Shown: positions 33,235 to 45,407, counted from the first letter of the stretch. The stretch is 64,000 nucleotides of DNA from Adiantum capillus-veneris (GCA_014529385.2 CM043953.1:83307838-83371837); one strand, 5' to 3'. Numbers and translations: made by a program. Notes: a model not told the origin generated them from the sequence alone.

Positions 33235-34646
33235 GGAATTACAAGATTCTCAATCCCAACATAACTCTAGTTTACTTTCTCCTTTTGCACGACAAAAGCT
33301 AACTCACTTACTCACAGAGTATAGTGATGTGTTCTCAAGTGATTTACCACTGGGTTTACCCCCTACACGTGATGTGCAGCATGGCATAGATGTCTTGCCA
33401 GGCACTAAACCGGTGAGTAAACCACCTTATCGTATGAGTGCTAAAGAAGCCAAGGAGATTGAGAGTCAGTTGGCTGACTACCTCGCTCGTGGTTTCATTA
33501 TACCTAGCACTTCGCCTTGGGCATCACCAATTCTATTGGTAAAAAAGTAAGATGGTACTATGCGCATGTGCGTAGATTATCGCGGATTAAATGCGATAAC
33601 CATCAAGAACAAGTATCCTCTACCTCGAGTGGATGAGTTGTTTGATCAACTCCATAGGGCAAGATACTATACAAAGATAGATCTTTGTTCAGGATACCAC
33701 CAGGTACATATCCTACTACAAGATATCTCCAAAACTGCCTTTAGAACACGGTTCAGGAATTTTGAATTTTTGGTTATGCGTTTTGGTCTAACCAATGCTC
33801 CAGCTACATTTATGACACTTATGGATAGTGTCTTACGTCCCTATCTTGGAAAATTTGTTGTGGTTTTCCTTGATGATATTCTCATTTACAGGAAGACTGA
33901 AGATGAACATATAGAACACTTACAATTAGCGTTGAACAACTACGAGCTCACGTGCTGTATGCTAAGCAAAGCAAGTGCAATTTCTTTAAAACAGAGATAC
34001 ACTATGTCAGTCATGGGATCTCTTATTCTGGCATCAAGATGGACACTGACAAGGTCGCTGCCATTCTTCGATGGCCACATCCCAACACGGTTGAGGAGCT
34101 TCAAATATTTTTAGGCATGGCTGGATTTTATCGACAGTATATCCGTGACTATGCCAAAATCATTGTTCCTATGAGACGGATCAACTTAAAGCAAAAGGTA
34201 AGACCTTTTCTTGGGAAGAAGCCCAAAAACGCAGTTTCGAAAAACTCAAGGTAGCTATAGCCACTGCTCCCATCTTAGCAATCGTCGACCCACTTAAGAC
34301 GTTTGTGGTAGAGATTGATGCTAGTGACAAAGCCATTAGTGCGGTACTTCTCCAGGAGGGAAGACCTATAGCCTTTGAAAGTAGAAAGTTAGATAGAGCT
34401 CAACATAAGTATTCTGTCTATGAGAGAGAGCTCTATGCCATAATTCACGCTTTACGAAAGTGACGACACTATTTATATGGTGCCGAGTTTGGAGTAGTTT
34501 TTGACCATGAGAGTATCAAATGGTTTACTACTCAAACAGACTTGAAGGGCCATAAAGCTAGATGGGCATAAATCCTTTAAGATTATGATTGTAAGTTACG
34601 ATATCGCAAGGGGCGAGATAATGTAGTAGCAGTTGTACTAAGTCGG
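33235..34646 (+). pseudogene. pol: G2 RT and RNase H (continuation after G3)
   Basis: The frame interrupted at 6302 continues here. RT motifs in order: ARGFIIPSTSPWASPILLVK, a TAA at 33548, then [51 protein letters not shown] and the catalytic FLDDIL near 33870. A frameshift at about 33940 moves to [20 protein letters not shown] and another near 34200 to RNase H (FVVEIDASDKAISAVLLQEG, YSVYERELYAIIHAL), with stops near 34460 and 34570. The catalytic Asp pair is intact, but two frameshifts and several stops make this a pseudogene. Confidence 0.88.
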
Positions 34647-36254
34647 ATGCCTCAGATTAATTCACTTGCTTTCACGGAACTAAAGAGTGGATTTTTGGAG
34701 TCATTAAGTGGAAAGTGTGCACAAGATCAATCATGTGCTAAAGTGTGGACCGCAGTTTTAAAAAAGGATCCCTCACACTCACATGTCTCTAAAGAGCCAG
34801 ATCAACATGTCTCTGCATGCGTAGATAGAAACTCCAACACACAGAGCTTCACCCCTACTCAGGAAGAGCTTAAGCGATGGAATAATTTTTCCATTGATGA
34901 TGGCTACTTACTCCACAAAAGTGGAGTATCTGTGCCAAAGGACTCAGAAAATAGGCACCAAATCTTATTTGAGTGTCATGATAGTCCAGGTGCTGGTCAT
35001 CCAGGTATCCGTAAGACGTATGCCTTAGTTCGACGGAAATTTTATTGGTCGGGCTTACATCATGATGTTCAAGAGTACGTACTAAGCTGCCAACAGTGCC
35101 AAGTTAATAAGGCAGAGCGCCTCAAGGTAGGTGGCCTTTTACATCCTTTAGAGATTCCACAAGGTAAGTGGGAGAGTATCTCTATGTATTTTGTAGTAGG
35201 ACTACCTACTACAAATCGTGGCCATGATGCCATTTGGGTAATTGTAGACTGTCTCACAAAGATGGGTCGATTCATTTCCACTAAGACTACGGCTAAGACA
35301 TCGGAATTAGCATGGCTATTTGTAGAGCATATATATAAACTCTACGGTCTTCCAGCTAGTATCATTAGTGACAGAGATCGAAAGTTCGATAATCACTTAT
35401 GGAGAGTTGTGTTCCAAAAGCTGGAAACTAAACTTAATGTAAGTACGGCTGATCATCTAGAAACAGATGGTCAAACAGAAAGAGTTAATCAAGTGCTAGA
35501 GAATATGCTACGAGCATACGTTAGCAAGAAGCAAACCAATTGGGAAGACTACTTACCTATATTGGAATTTGCTTATAATAGTTCAAAGCATGTGACTACA
35601 GGGTTTAGTCCATTTATGCTTTTGTATGGATTTCAACCTAGATCACCCGTTACGGTGGGGTTGGCTAAGGAGAAGATACAACAAGCGAAGGATTTTCTCC
35701 AAGACCATTTTGACATGCTCCGAGTTGCTCGACAGAATGTTAAGCAAGCTCAATATCGATATAAGAAGTATGCAGATGAGCATCGACGTCTTGCTACTTT
35801 CGAAGAAGGAGACAAGGTTTTCCTCAAAGTTCCGCAGCATTTAGAAAGTCTGAAGACGGGAAAGGTTGCTAAACTTTCACCATGCTATTGTGGACCGTTT
35901 ACCATTCTCAAACGTATAGGTCAAGTGGCCTATAAGCTAGCTCTTCCAGAGCACTCGCGAGTTCATCCTGTTTTTCATGTTAGCCATTTACGAAAACAGC
36001 TAGGACAGAATGATAATGCCATTGACACAGGTGTGTTGGTTGACCTTATCACATTGCCAAGCATTCCTCATGAGCCCGAAAAGATTTTGGATTCTCATGA
36101 GCTTCACACCAGACATCATGTTAGACGACAGGTGTTGGTAAAATGGCTAGATAGGCCTAAAGAAGGTTCTACATGGGAGAATGTCTCCGCACTTAAGAAA
36201 TGTTTTCCTACGTTCATTTTCGAGGACCAAAATGATTCTCCAAGGGGGGGCTAA
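34647..36254 (+). CDS. G2 integrase with chromodomain (535 aa), open
   Basis: The longest intact piece of G2. HHCC finger at about residues 108-155 (ending CQQCQVNK). DDE core at about 175-310, with Asp in IWVIVDCLTKMGRF, Asp in ASIISDRDRKF and Glu in DGQTERVNQVLENML. The GPF/Y-type C-terminal barrel contains CGPFTILKRIGQVAYKL, then HPVFHVSHLRKQL. The last 60 residues, from EPEKILDSHEL through QVLVKWLDRPKEGSTWE, form a chromodomain, which in chromoviruses helps steer insertion to heterochromatin. It ends 1 bp before the 3' LTR. The ATG is internal to old pol, so this is an open remnant, not an independent gene. Confidence 0.88.
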   Translation: MPQINSLAFTELKSGFLESLSGKCAQDQSCAKVWTAVLKKDPSHSHVSKEPDQHVSACVDRNSNTQSFTPTQEELKRWNNFSIDDGYLLHKSGVSVPKDSENRHQILFECHDSPGAGHPGIRKTYALVRRKFYWSGLHHDVQEYVLSCQQCQVNKAERLKVGGLLHPLEIPQGKWESISMYFVVGLPTTNRGHDAIWVIVDCLTKMGRFISTKTTAKTSELAWLFVEHIYKLYGLPASIISDRDRKFDNHLWRVVFQKLETKLNVSTADHLETDGQTERVNQVLENMLRAYVSKKQTNWEDYLPILEFAYNSSKHVTTGFSPFMLLYGFQPRSPVTVGLAKEKIQQAKDFLQDHFDMLRVARQNVKQAQYRYKKYADEHRRLATFEEGDKVFLKVPQHLESLKTGKVAKLSPCYCGPFTILKRIGQVAYKLALPEHSRVHPVFHVSHLRKQLGQNDNAIDTGVLVDLITLPSIPHEPEKILDSHELHTRHHVRRQVLVKWLDRPKEGSTWENVSALKKCFPTFIFEDQNDSPRGG

Positions 36255-36380
36255 TGTAAGGACATGGGTCCTATGGGCAAGGCCACCGGCACGGCCAGAC
36301 AGTGTGTATGCTAGTAGGGGGAGGCTATAAGATAGCACGGTTGGGTGGAGACTAGCACACGCATCACCACCGCCCTTTCT
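36255..36380 (+). repeat. G2 3' LTR (126 bp)
   Basis: Starts TGTAAGG after a polypurine tract (AAGGGGGGG, 36242-36250). It matches the 5' LTR with one 3-bp insertion; the final CA has become CT. Contains CTATAAGATA. Confidence 0.8.
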
Positions 36381-37209
36381 ATGTGCCGTATCTCTATGAG
36401 ATTATGTTTGGATCTACCAATCACCAATAGAGTTCATGGCTCGGTTTAGGTGCTTGTGGATCTTTCCAGTTAACCAAGATGGTTATGCATGTCATTGTTG
36501 ATTTCTTAGCAATATTGTATGACATTGTGATCCCCGTTTATTAGTCATTTTGACAGATTGTCTGTAAACTGTGGGGAAACACACCTCAATATTGTCAGAC
36601 CTTAGTACTGTTAGTTATCCAAAGAGGATAGGCTGATTCCAAGTGTAATCTTGTGCTAAAGGATATGCAAAACGTATGTTAGCACCAAGAAATCCAATAA
36701 GCAAGAATGTATCGCTCTAGTTGGAATTGGCTTACAATAAGGTAAGGCATGTTTGTGACTCAGTTTAGTCCCTTCATGTTTCAGTCAGGTTCTCAACCTT
36801 GAACACTAGTTATGGTGGGGTTGTCTACTAATGAAAATTGAGAGCAAGTCAAGGACTTATATTTTGCTGATAAGTTATGTCAGCCAGTTACTTTTATAAA
36901 GTGAAAAGAGATACTCTTTTGAGTACATCTTTGTTGTGATAACTCTTTTGGCATGCTCAAGTGAGCTCTAAATGGAGTCTACACGCTATGTTGTATATGA
37001 GCCGGTTATACAAGACGGTTGTAAAGGGACAACAATGTGAAAAATCAAGATGTTAGTCCCGGTTTCATTGAACCTCCTATTGCACCATGTTTCGGCTAAA
37101 TAAACAGTTGGCTCCATGAAGGATGCCAATGTGGAAACATCAGTCTTCTTATGAAGATATCACCGCCTTTGTTTTTTAGGACGAAAACGCTTCTCCAAGG
37201 GGGGAGTAA
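36381..37209 (+). pseudogene. G1 integrase remnant, oldest gypsy of the nest
   Basis: The sequence right of G2 is itself a decayed gypsy integrase. GTATCTCTATGAGATTATG aligns with the G2 integrase start, and a stretch near 36720-36840 parallels G2's LEFAYNSSKH region (LELAYNKVRH) at 35565. The end, about 37170-37209, parallels G2's last codons and tract (CTCCAAGGGGGGAGTAA). Stops and indels are everywhere. G1 and G2 are therefore related elements, G2 having inserted into G1. The upstream part of G1 should lie left of 3557, but I cannot delimit it. Confidence 0.65.
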
Positions 37210-37333
37210 TGTCAGGCCAAGGGCCACCCTGGAGGTCAAGGACCGGCTGCCAATGGAGACGGGATCCTAGGGGCAAGGCCTATAAAGGGAGGTTGGGCGG
37301 AGGATCAAGGCTAGGCAGTCCCAAGGTCTCACA
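37210..37333 (+). repeat. G1 3' LTR (about 124 bp)
   Basis: TGTCAGGCCAAGG to TCTCACA, directly after the G1 polypurine tract. It parallels the G2 LTR in length and layout (CTATAAAGGGAGG versus CTATAAGATAGC, then GGTTGGGCGG versus GGTTGGGTGG), supporting a short-LTR family. Confidence 0.6.
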
Positions 37334-37544
37334 GTTTATTTCCCAAATGTAGTAGAATGGTGATCAAAATTCCCTTCTAAGGAAAAGGTCCAACGTTCAA
37401 AATTTATTGAAAGTAAAACTTGTTCTCTTGTTCTCTCTTTTCCTCTATCTATCTATGTGTGCGTGTAGTCGACCTACTTTTTCATTGCAAAGAAAATCCT
37501 GTCTCTCTTTCTCTCTTCCCCTATCTTCCTTTCAATGATCAACG

Positions 37545-37545
37545 C

Positions 37546-37622
<77 letters not shown>

Positions 37623-37672
37623 ACACACATAACCTCTCTCTACTCTCTTCTTCTTGTTGATGGGTGCCCCTC

Positions 37673-37754
<82 letters not shown>

Positions 37755-37768
37755 TATGGTGATAGTGG

Positions 37769-37852
<84 letters not shown>

Positions 37853-37953
37853 ATGGTGATAGTGGCCTATCTACCATCCCAGAATGTGATTCATTCAAGT
37901 GGATGTGCTCCTTCCAAATATGACAATGGACTATCCATGAATCTCCTCTCTTT

Positions 37954-38013
<60 letters not shown>
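37545..38013. repeat. Compound (CT)n(CA)n microsatellites
   Basis: Three consecutive arrays read (CT)n then (CA)n on the plus strand, at about 37545-37630, 37678-37752 and 37771-37850, followed by a (CT)n at 37960-38013. The sequence CTTATGGTGATAGTGGCC follows both the second and third arrays, 99 bp apart, showing that array plus spacer was duplicated as a unit. Confidence 0.93.
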
Positions 38014-38015
<2 letters not shown>

Positions 38016-38677
38016 ATTGACATACTTGAGCTACATCTAGAGCTAGCCCATGGATGGCCCAACTTTGTCGTGAGCAGGCAATCCCCCCTCTCTTCATAAA
38101 AACATACTCAATGTTTGAGTTTTCATTAGTGTTTGTCGTGATTGCACGTACATACACGCACTCAATGAAGTAATCGACAAGTTGGGGGGGTGGGGGGAGG
38201 GACAACAACATAGATGCCTAATGTTCAACAATTTTTTAAGTACTTTAAGAACGGGTATAGAAGCGTCTTTTTATGGTTATTTTTAAAATTAAACTTGCAC
38301 AATCTTTTTAAAAATATCAATATTGGTCTTAAAAAAGGGCCCCTTGAAAAGACAAAGGCAAATATATCTTCAAAAATCAAATTTTCATTAAATGATAAAA
38401 TCTCCATCAAAACTGATCATTTTCTGTTATGTGCACTTAAGCTGGTACATTTTCTTTATGTAAAGTGTAAAGTAGAAAGTTTTTTGTCTTTCCATTGCAA
38501 AGTCTTTTCATTTCCTGCCATGTTACCACTCACTTTTTATGCATTTTAGATCTTCTTAGTCTTCACTTTTGCATTTTAGACCAAAATTTTTGTAAGGTTT
38601 TCTTTTAAGTCAACCAATGCATGACACATGTATGCCCTCTCCTTCCTTGAGAATTTTAAGCTGCATTGTATATAGTA

Positions 38678-38706
38678 CTAGTATGTGATCCGCGCGTTGC
38701 TACGGC
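38678..38706 (-). mobile_element. Possible Helitron 3' end (minus strand)
   Basis: CTAGTATGTGATCCGCGCG, then TTGCTACGG on the plus strand. Read on the minus strand it is a short GC-rich imperfect hairpin followed by CTAG and T, the form of a Helitron 3' terminus. A near copy stands at 44078 and a decayed one near 38843. The element body would extend to the right; no 5' TC end was found. Confidence 0.35.
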
Positions 38707-40145
38707 CAAGAAGAAGTTTGATCCAATTCAGGTAAACACCCCTATGGTAAGAACAATTTAAACCCATGATCCAAGAAGCATCACAATATCACCTTTGTGT
38801 GATAATGGAAAGTGCATAGAGAATTGAATCAACATAACAATTATAGTATGTGACCTACGCCTTGTGTGGACCAAAAGAGTGCACTATTAATGCCATTGAA
38901 ACTCTTAAATTTATAACAAAACCTTACCTCTCAATCATGCATAAGCATAAAAATAGCACAAATCTGCTCGTTTATGTATACATAAGCCAAAAGTTTCAGC
39001 ATTCTCACATAATGAGATGAAAAAACATAAAAATTTCTTCAATTTACGCAAATTGTGCAATAATTCAAAAGGGAAGGCAATGCCTAACTTATACATTTTT
39101 AATGCCTTTTTTGAAAACAAACAACCCCATTGAACGCAATGCCAATGTACCTAGAAACACCAAAATATTTCATTCATATTTGTCAACGAATGAAAACCTG
39201 TCTCAAAAGCAATCCTTTGATCTCCTTTCTAATTCTACTCCATTGCATGCGACTTAGATAGATCTTACATTGTATCAAGGCATTCCTCTTGGAAAAGCAA
39301 GTTGTTTTCATTAGGCAACACAAAGCATTCATCAAGCATTGGAATTCCAAGATATTTCAAAAGACTTTGTCCAAACGTACCAATAACGTTGTGAGCGGGA
39401 TAGAAACACACACAACGCCTCTATAATGAACCGACACACACTCTTGGGATGATACACACACACACACTATGGGGCACCACTCGGCTTACACAACCCACCT
39501 GGCCGAGATAGGGAACACACCGATGGAGTGAGAGGAGAGAGACTACCCATTTACCCACTCCACACAGAGAGAGATACACACACACACACACACACCCAAA
39601 AAACTCAGCTCAAAAGAGGAGAATTTCTGATGTCTAGATACAATTGAGCTTGGGCCAACACCAATGAGGCAAATAGCTCACACAATATGGGTAAAATATG
39701 CCAGATACAATCACAAATTGGAGTAGAAGCTTCGCTCATAGGAGAAACTTACACAGCCAAAACAAAAGAAAAATAGTGAGGAATTTGGCAAAATAGACAG
39801 CACCATCGCGTCCAAAACGGCCCAAAACCCAGTCTACAATGTCAAAGTGCTCTAATCTGACCTCGGATGAGCAATTTATGGCCAAAACAGGCTCCAAAAA
39901 CAGCAAAAACATAGTTGCGGCTGTTCCTCCTCTTCTCTCCACGTTTTTTCTGGTCTTCTCTCAGGTTTTTCAGTTCCCACACTTAGCTTTATTACTTGGG
40001 CACCTTTGGCCTTTTAGTTGACCTCAAACGGACCCCGAACAGGCCAAAAAGTGGCCTCGCAGTGCATAGTTGTCACCCTGCTGCATCCATCCGCACACCT
40101 GGCACTCAACTTTTTCCAATAATGTATCCCGCAACCACGTGAAGT

Positions 40146-40331
40146 GGCCCCAACGGATGGTCCTCATGATGACCTTTTTGCATAATTATCACAAGAAAAC
40201 ACCCACGTTGTGTCCGTACTTATCCACGTGCAAGTACGGACCCCAACGGATGGTCCTCATGATGACCTTTTTGCATAATTATCGCAAGAAAACACCTACG
40301 TTGTATCCGTACTTATCCACATGCAAGTATT
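40146..40331. repeat. 93-bp tandem duplication
   Basis: Two adjacent copies starting CCCCAACGGATGGTCCTCAT, 93 bp apart with a handful of differences. Being a multiple of 3 it keeps an ORF open (31-residue repeat), but nothing suggests a real protein. Confidence 0.9.
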
Positions 40332-40887
40332 GACCCCATTCGACCTCTTGACGCCACTAGATGTCATCTGACGCACCTGCTTACCTCATGTCGTCGGCCC
40401 GCGGATAGCTTCCTCGAGAAGTTTTACGTGCTACCAACTCCTCATTACTATATATAAAATACAATGGTATTGATGATAGTGAAAATCAATGCACTATGTA
40501 CATGCTGTCCTACCTGTACACATGTGGGCCCCATGTAACCACCTGGCTCTGAAAAATGGGCAATTCTTTATTCGATGCACCATGCATGTGTATATACATA
40601 TGTGCAATCCTTTGCTCCTAATAACGTCATGCAAATCTCAATACATACCCTTCAACAACATGTGCACATTCATCTAAGGATTGGAATCTCAAATCCAACC
40701 TACTAAGAGCATAAGCAAATATCTCAATGCATATCCTTAAGCAACCTATGCACATTTATCTAAGAATTGGAATCTTAACTCCAACCTATGTCAATAGTCC
40801 TATAAAAAAAATCAAAATATTTTCCATAAGGGACAGAGGGTTCACAAAACAATAAAATATTCACCAAAAAAAGTCTCAATTGAAAGC

Positions 40888-40892
<5 letters not shown>

Positions 40893-40964
<72 letters not shown>
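40893..40964. repeat. AT microsatellite
   Basis: About 72 bp of uninterrupted (TA)n. It produces Tyr-Ile ORFs on both strands that are not real genes. Confidence 0.95.
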
Positions 40965-40966
<2 letters not shown>

Positions 40967-41380
40967 ATTGCAAGCTTCCTCCATGTAGCTAGACCATTTG
41001 ACGCCATCCTCCAAGATACCCTTTGCAATGCATGTTGCCCTAAATGTTGGGAAAAAAGGTTTATTTCATCAATGTTCTCCCTTTCAATAGTCTGTACTCC
41101 CAATGGAATCTTATAATTGCCCTATCTTACAGTTGTAGAGCATACATCAATGTTGATATGTGCTTTAAATCGGTTGGAAAAGCAGGATTATATTGCACCA
41201 CCCATTGATCATCAATAGTAGAACCCTTGACCTTGGCAGTAGAGCCATTGTTTCGTTGCACATAAATGGGATAACCATTATATCTATGCTTGTTTTCTCA
41301 CAAAATGGATGTATATATCTTCTAGTACACTATCCATCATCAACCATGAAAAAAGATGAAGTTTTGAACTCCCCACATTG

Positions 41381-41491
<111 letters not shown>

Positions 41492-41959
41492 CAACCCTTG
41501 CTTCGTGCCTCCCTATGGGAGAGGGGCTGCCCTAAGGGGGGCGTTAGCCTCTGCGATGCCCTACACAAACTCAAGCCAACCCAGAAATTGTTAGCCTCTA
41601 CCCGGCCTTGTACAAACTCAAGCCAACTCTAGCCTCTGTAGAACCACACCCCTCACTCCAACTCCTCAGCAAATCAGTCCCAAACTTAAGCTCTCTCAAC
41701 AAACCACCTCGCGCAACAGAAGTTGCAATTCCTCTCTCTGTAAATCAAAGGTCTGCAAACCACCTTGCACAATAGAAGTTGCAATCCCCCGCTCTGCAAA
41801 TCAAAGGTCTACAAACCCACTCGACAGACAACAGTAGAACACTCTGCCTACCCATTCGGCAGACAATAGTAGCCCATCATAACGAAGCTTTGTAAAATCT
41901 CTTTGAAGTGGTAATTAGGCCTAGCTTATAGCTAGGTCATACTGAAGCTAATTCTCATC

Positions 41960-42644
41960 ATGAATACCCCAAAGGTCACTACGAGTAGTCGGCCTAGTTT
42001 TGCGGCCGTTGTAGCAACACCAAGCAAACTCGATCGGATCGAACAACTTCAAAGAGATGTTGATCAACTTATGGAAGAGAATCACAACCTCAAAGTGCAC
42101 CTTAGCAAGCTTCGACTCTATGGTCAATCTCACCGCGGACAAAGTCAAAGAAGCTAAAGCCAAAGTCACCCAAGCTCTCTCTGCATCCATGGCTACGGAG
42201 CTTTGAGAACAGAAACTTCAAGAAGAGAACTCCCTCAAGGTCCGGATTGGTGGGCTCCCCTCACCATGGGGCACCACCGATGATACCCTTGAAGAAGCAA
42301 TTATCAAGCTCAACAATATTCTGCGAGCAATCAACATCAAGCCGGAAGCCATTTCTTGGATCAATGATACACATAGGCAAGTTCCACCAGAGCATTGCTT
42401 TCTGACTTTCAAGGACAAAGAGGAGCGGGTGCGGCTGTTGCGCCAAACCCACCTACTCAAGGGAACAAAGGTTTGGAATGCTGAAGAGTTGACCACGAAT
42501 CAACTCAAGGTGGAAAAACAAGAACTCAAAAAGGTCCATGAAGCACACAAACAAGGTAAATGGGCAGTATATCGCGGGGGTAAGGCCATCATCCAGGAGT
42601 TTCAAACTCCCAAAGGGGCTCTCCCTCTACCCGACCCCACCTAG
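41960..42644 (+). pseudogene. Coiled-coil protein resembling LINE ORF1, broken
   Basis: ATG at 41960 opens MNTPKVTTSSRPSFAAVVAT and then a leucine/heptad stretch (LDRIEQLQRDVDQLMEENH). A frameshift near 42115 and a TGA at 42202-42204 interrupt, and the frame then stays open to TAG at 42642. The second half (KVRIGGLPSPWGTTDDTLEE, VPPEHCFLTFKDKEERVRLL, GTKVWNAEELTTNQLKVE) looks like an RRM-type fold plus helical C-terminal domain, the trimer-coil/RRM/CTD order of L1 ORF1 proteins, which bind RNA. No RT partner follows, so it is an isolated retroelement remnant. It could also be a host RNA-binding pseudogene; the family call is moderate. Confidence 0.5.
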
Positions 42645-42787
42645 GTTTTGTTTCTTTTTTCTCCACCCTATTGATGGACCATCAGTCCTTAACTGATATG
42701 TATCTAATGCACCTACTTAGAAGGACACATTGTAATGCTTTTCTCTTCGGTCCCATGGGTTATATCTGACCTCTGTGGATGATAATT

Positions 42788-43065
<278 letters not shown>

Positions 43066-43557
43066 TCAGGCACATGAGCTTCACTTCCTTCTTGAGTTTT
43101 GTTTTGCAACCATTAAATATGACGAGGATGAAAATTTGTGCTCTCTATCTCATTGGAATTGAGAATTTGGTTGCTCGACCGGACATTGGGGTTGAAGACT
43201 ACTTACAGAATCTTGCATGAAGCTATTCAATACTACAGCCTTGTGCTGTTGCAAGTTGAATTCATGATGTGCCAATTGAGTGTGTTCTAAATATTGCTCT
43301 TGTTGGATGCTGATACGATCGATAAAACGACGCTTGCCACATTTGTAGTCATCATCGCTTGCAAGGAAATCAAACAACGTTGGCAACTAATGAAAAGTTG
43401 GAGTTTATTTTTGCCCGCAATGTGTTTGCTCGGCATGTGGCTGTTTTGGGAAGAACAAATTGGTTGAGCTTGTCGACATAAGTTCGGGTGAGGGGGGCCG
43501 AGGCTTCCATCAAAAAGATGCTTGCATGTCTTTGCAAGAGCTTACAGGGAGTAATAA

Positions 43558-43853
<296 letters not shown>

Positions 43854-44077
43854 CAAGACGCCAACAAAGAGTTGAAGTGGGACAAAAACTGCACTCCATG
43901 CCAGGCTTCTCTCTCTCTAACACACGCACACATGCACATCGCACACGGCTTGAGTAGACACAAGGCTGAAATGTTGCAGTCATCAATTGGTGCAAGGCTT
44001 GGAGGATTCGACAGGTGGATGGCCTCTCCCTCCTCAAAAACCTTAAGCTCCATTATATATAGTATAGTATAGAAGTG

Positions 44078-44106
44078 CTAGTATGTGACCCGTGCGTTGC
44101 TGCAGC
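44078..44106 (-). mobile_element. Possible Helitron 3' end, second copy (minus strand)
   Basis: CTAGTATGTGACCCGTGCG, then TTGCTGCAGCC. It matches 38678-38706 with few changes and has the same orientation and a similar ATATATAGTA left flank. No 5' end recognised. Confidence 0.35.
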
Positions 44107-44128
44107 CAAGAAAAGCATGGTCATTGGG

Positions 44129-44131
<3 letters not shown>

Positions 44132-44183
<52 letters not shown>

Positions 44184-44372
44184 TTTGTAGGTGTGTGTGA
44201 GTGTGGGCAAGAGCACAAAGTAAGGATGGTGTACTGTAGTCCATAAAATCACTAGGGGAAGATGAAAATTCTCTCTCTCTCTCTCTCTCATGAGACCTTG
44301 AGATCAAGACTTGTCGAGTAAACCTTTGATATCTATTTGGATTGTCCTTATGACAATAAGAATTCTCTTCTT

Positions 44373-44444
<72 letters not shown>

Positions 44445-44483
44445 GGTCATAAGTCAAGATTCTTTCCCCCTCTTCTTTCTCTC

Positions 44484-44513
<30 letters not shown>
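44132..44513. repeat. CA and CT microsatellites
   Basis: (CA)n 44132-44181 turning into GTGT sequence, (CT)n 44271-44289, (CT)n 44378-44440, (CA)n about 44486-44513. Confidence 0.9.
44290..44440 (+). mobile_element. SINE-like unit with (CT)n tail (copy 1, diverged)
   Basis: GAGATCAAGACTTGTCGAGT, then GGATTGTCCTTATGACAATA and a (CT)n tail. The 3' part aligns with the other copies (ATGGTTTCTATGATGTTAAA type). It is the most diverged copy. Confidence 0.35.
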
Positions 44514-44514
<1 letters not shown>

Positions 44515-44875
44515 ATTGAGTTCAAGTCTTTTAGGGTAGATCTTTGAGATGTCTCTTAGTGAATGAAACAAGTGAAAGAGTCATGGTGGCTTTCTAAAAA
44601 AATGAGAAAATAATAAAGCCATTAGGTTGAGTTTAACTGGAATCAGTGTTCGAGAAATGATTGCCTCAGTTTAGCCTTGAGACGGTTGAAAATCGAGACC
44701 AACCGGTTACAAACCATGGTAAAGGCAAGAAAAATGGTGAAATATGTGAGAAAATCATTCAAAAATCTTGCAAATTATTAATCTACGTTAGCTCACTTCT
44801 TTGTGAGGAGGAAACTTGATCGACGGCCGCTTAATAAAAGAGACTTTCTCGAATATTGACTAGAATTGAATTATA

Positions 44876-45130
44876 GAATGCAAGAAAAGTCAAGCCATGT
44901 GAAGCTGTGAAATGAAATGTGAAATAAAAGGAACTCATCAAAATATATATATATATATAATATTTATTATATTATATATATATATGTGTATGTATGTATG
45001 TGTGTGTGTATCTATAGAATCTACTAGAATTATGGAAGGTAAAGCTTCACTTTATCATTCTAAAATTATAGACTGCAAGAAAAGTCAAGACATGTCAAGG
45101 ATGTGAAATGAAAGGTGAAATAAAAAGATC
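44876..45130. repeat. Direct repeat, about 60 bp, 192 bp apart
   Basis: GCAAGAAAAGTCAAG(C/A)CATGT followed by a GTGAAATGAAA(T/G)GTGAAATAAAA segment occurs at about 44880 and 45072. A (TA)n/(TG)n stretch (44944-45010) lies between. Confidence 0.8.
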
Positions 45131-45299
45131 CATTTACTATTTTAAAATTGAAATAACATTTGAGGTAAGTCTCAATAATCAGTGAAAACATTGAAAGTAT
45201 TCCTACCTCAACTCACCTCTAACTCTTCTTTTAGAAAGCCAAAAAGGAAACTATAAACCCTTGAGTGTGATAGATTGCATATCATAGTTCTCTCTTAAA

Positions 45300-45407
45300 A
45301 GTCAGCGCAGTTAAAGACTTGTCAAGTAAGCTCTTTGAGGTCTTTGGATGTGTTCCTATGCCGTTAAAAGTTCTCTCTCTCTCTCTCCCTCGCTCTCTCT
45401 CTCTCTC
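45300..45407 (+). mobile_element. SINE-like unit with (CT)n tail (copy 2)
   Basis: AAGACTTGTCAAGTAAGCTC, then GGATGTGTTCCTATGCCGTT, AAAAGTT and (CT)n to about 45407, followed by poly-C. Same 3' end as the copies at 45440 and 50093. Confidence 0.45.

Larger units (their letters stand above)
3557..36380 (+). mobile_element. G2: Ty3/gypsy chromovirus with very short LTRs, interrupted by G3/G4
   Basis: Near-identical terminal sequences beginning TGTAAGGACATGGG lie at 3557 and 36255. They are followed on the left by a degenerate tRNA-iMet primer site and preceded on the right by a G-run polypurine tract. Inside are gag, a CCHC knuckle and PR (4428-6302), then RT, RNase H, integrase and a chromodomain (33235-36254). 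G3 sits between the two halves. Removing G3 with one TTACA copy joins the reading frame without loss, which confirms the nesting. G2's own length is about 5.9 kb. No clear target-site duplication is visible (left flank TGCAT, right flank ATGTG), as expected for an old copy. Order PR-RT-RH-IN with a C-terminal chromodomain is the chromovirus arrangement. Confidence 0.9.

Noticed and set aside
40775-41103. Tyr-Ile repeat ORFs on both strands
   Set aside because: Product of the (TA)n microsatellite at 40893-40964.
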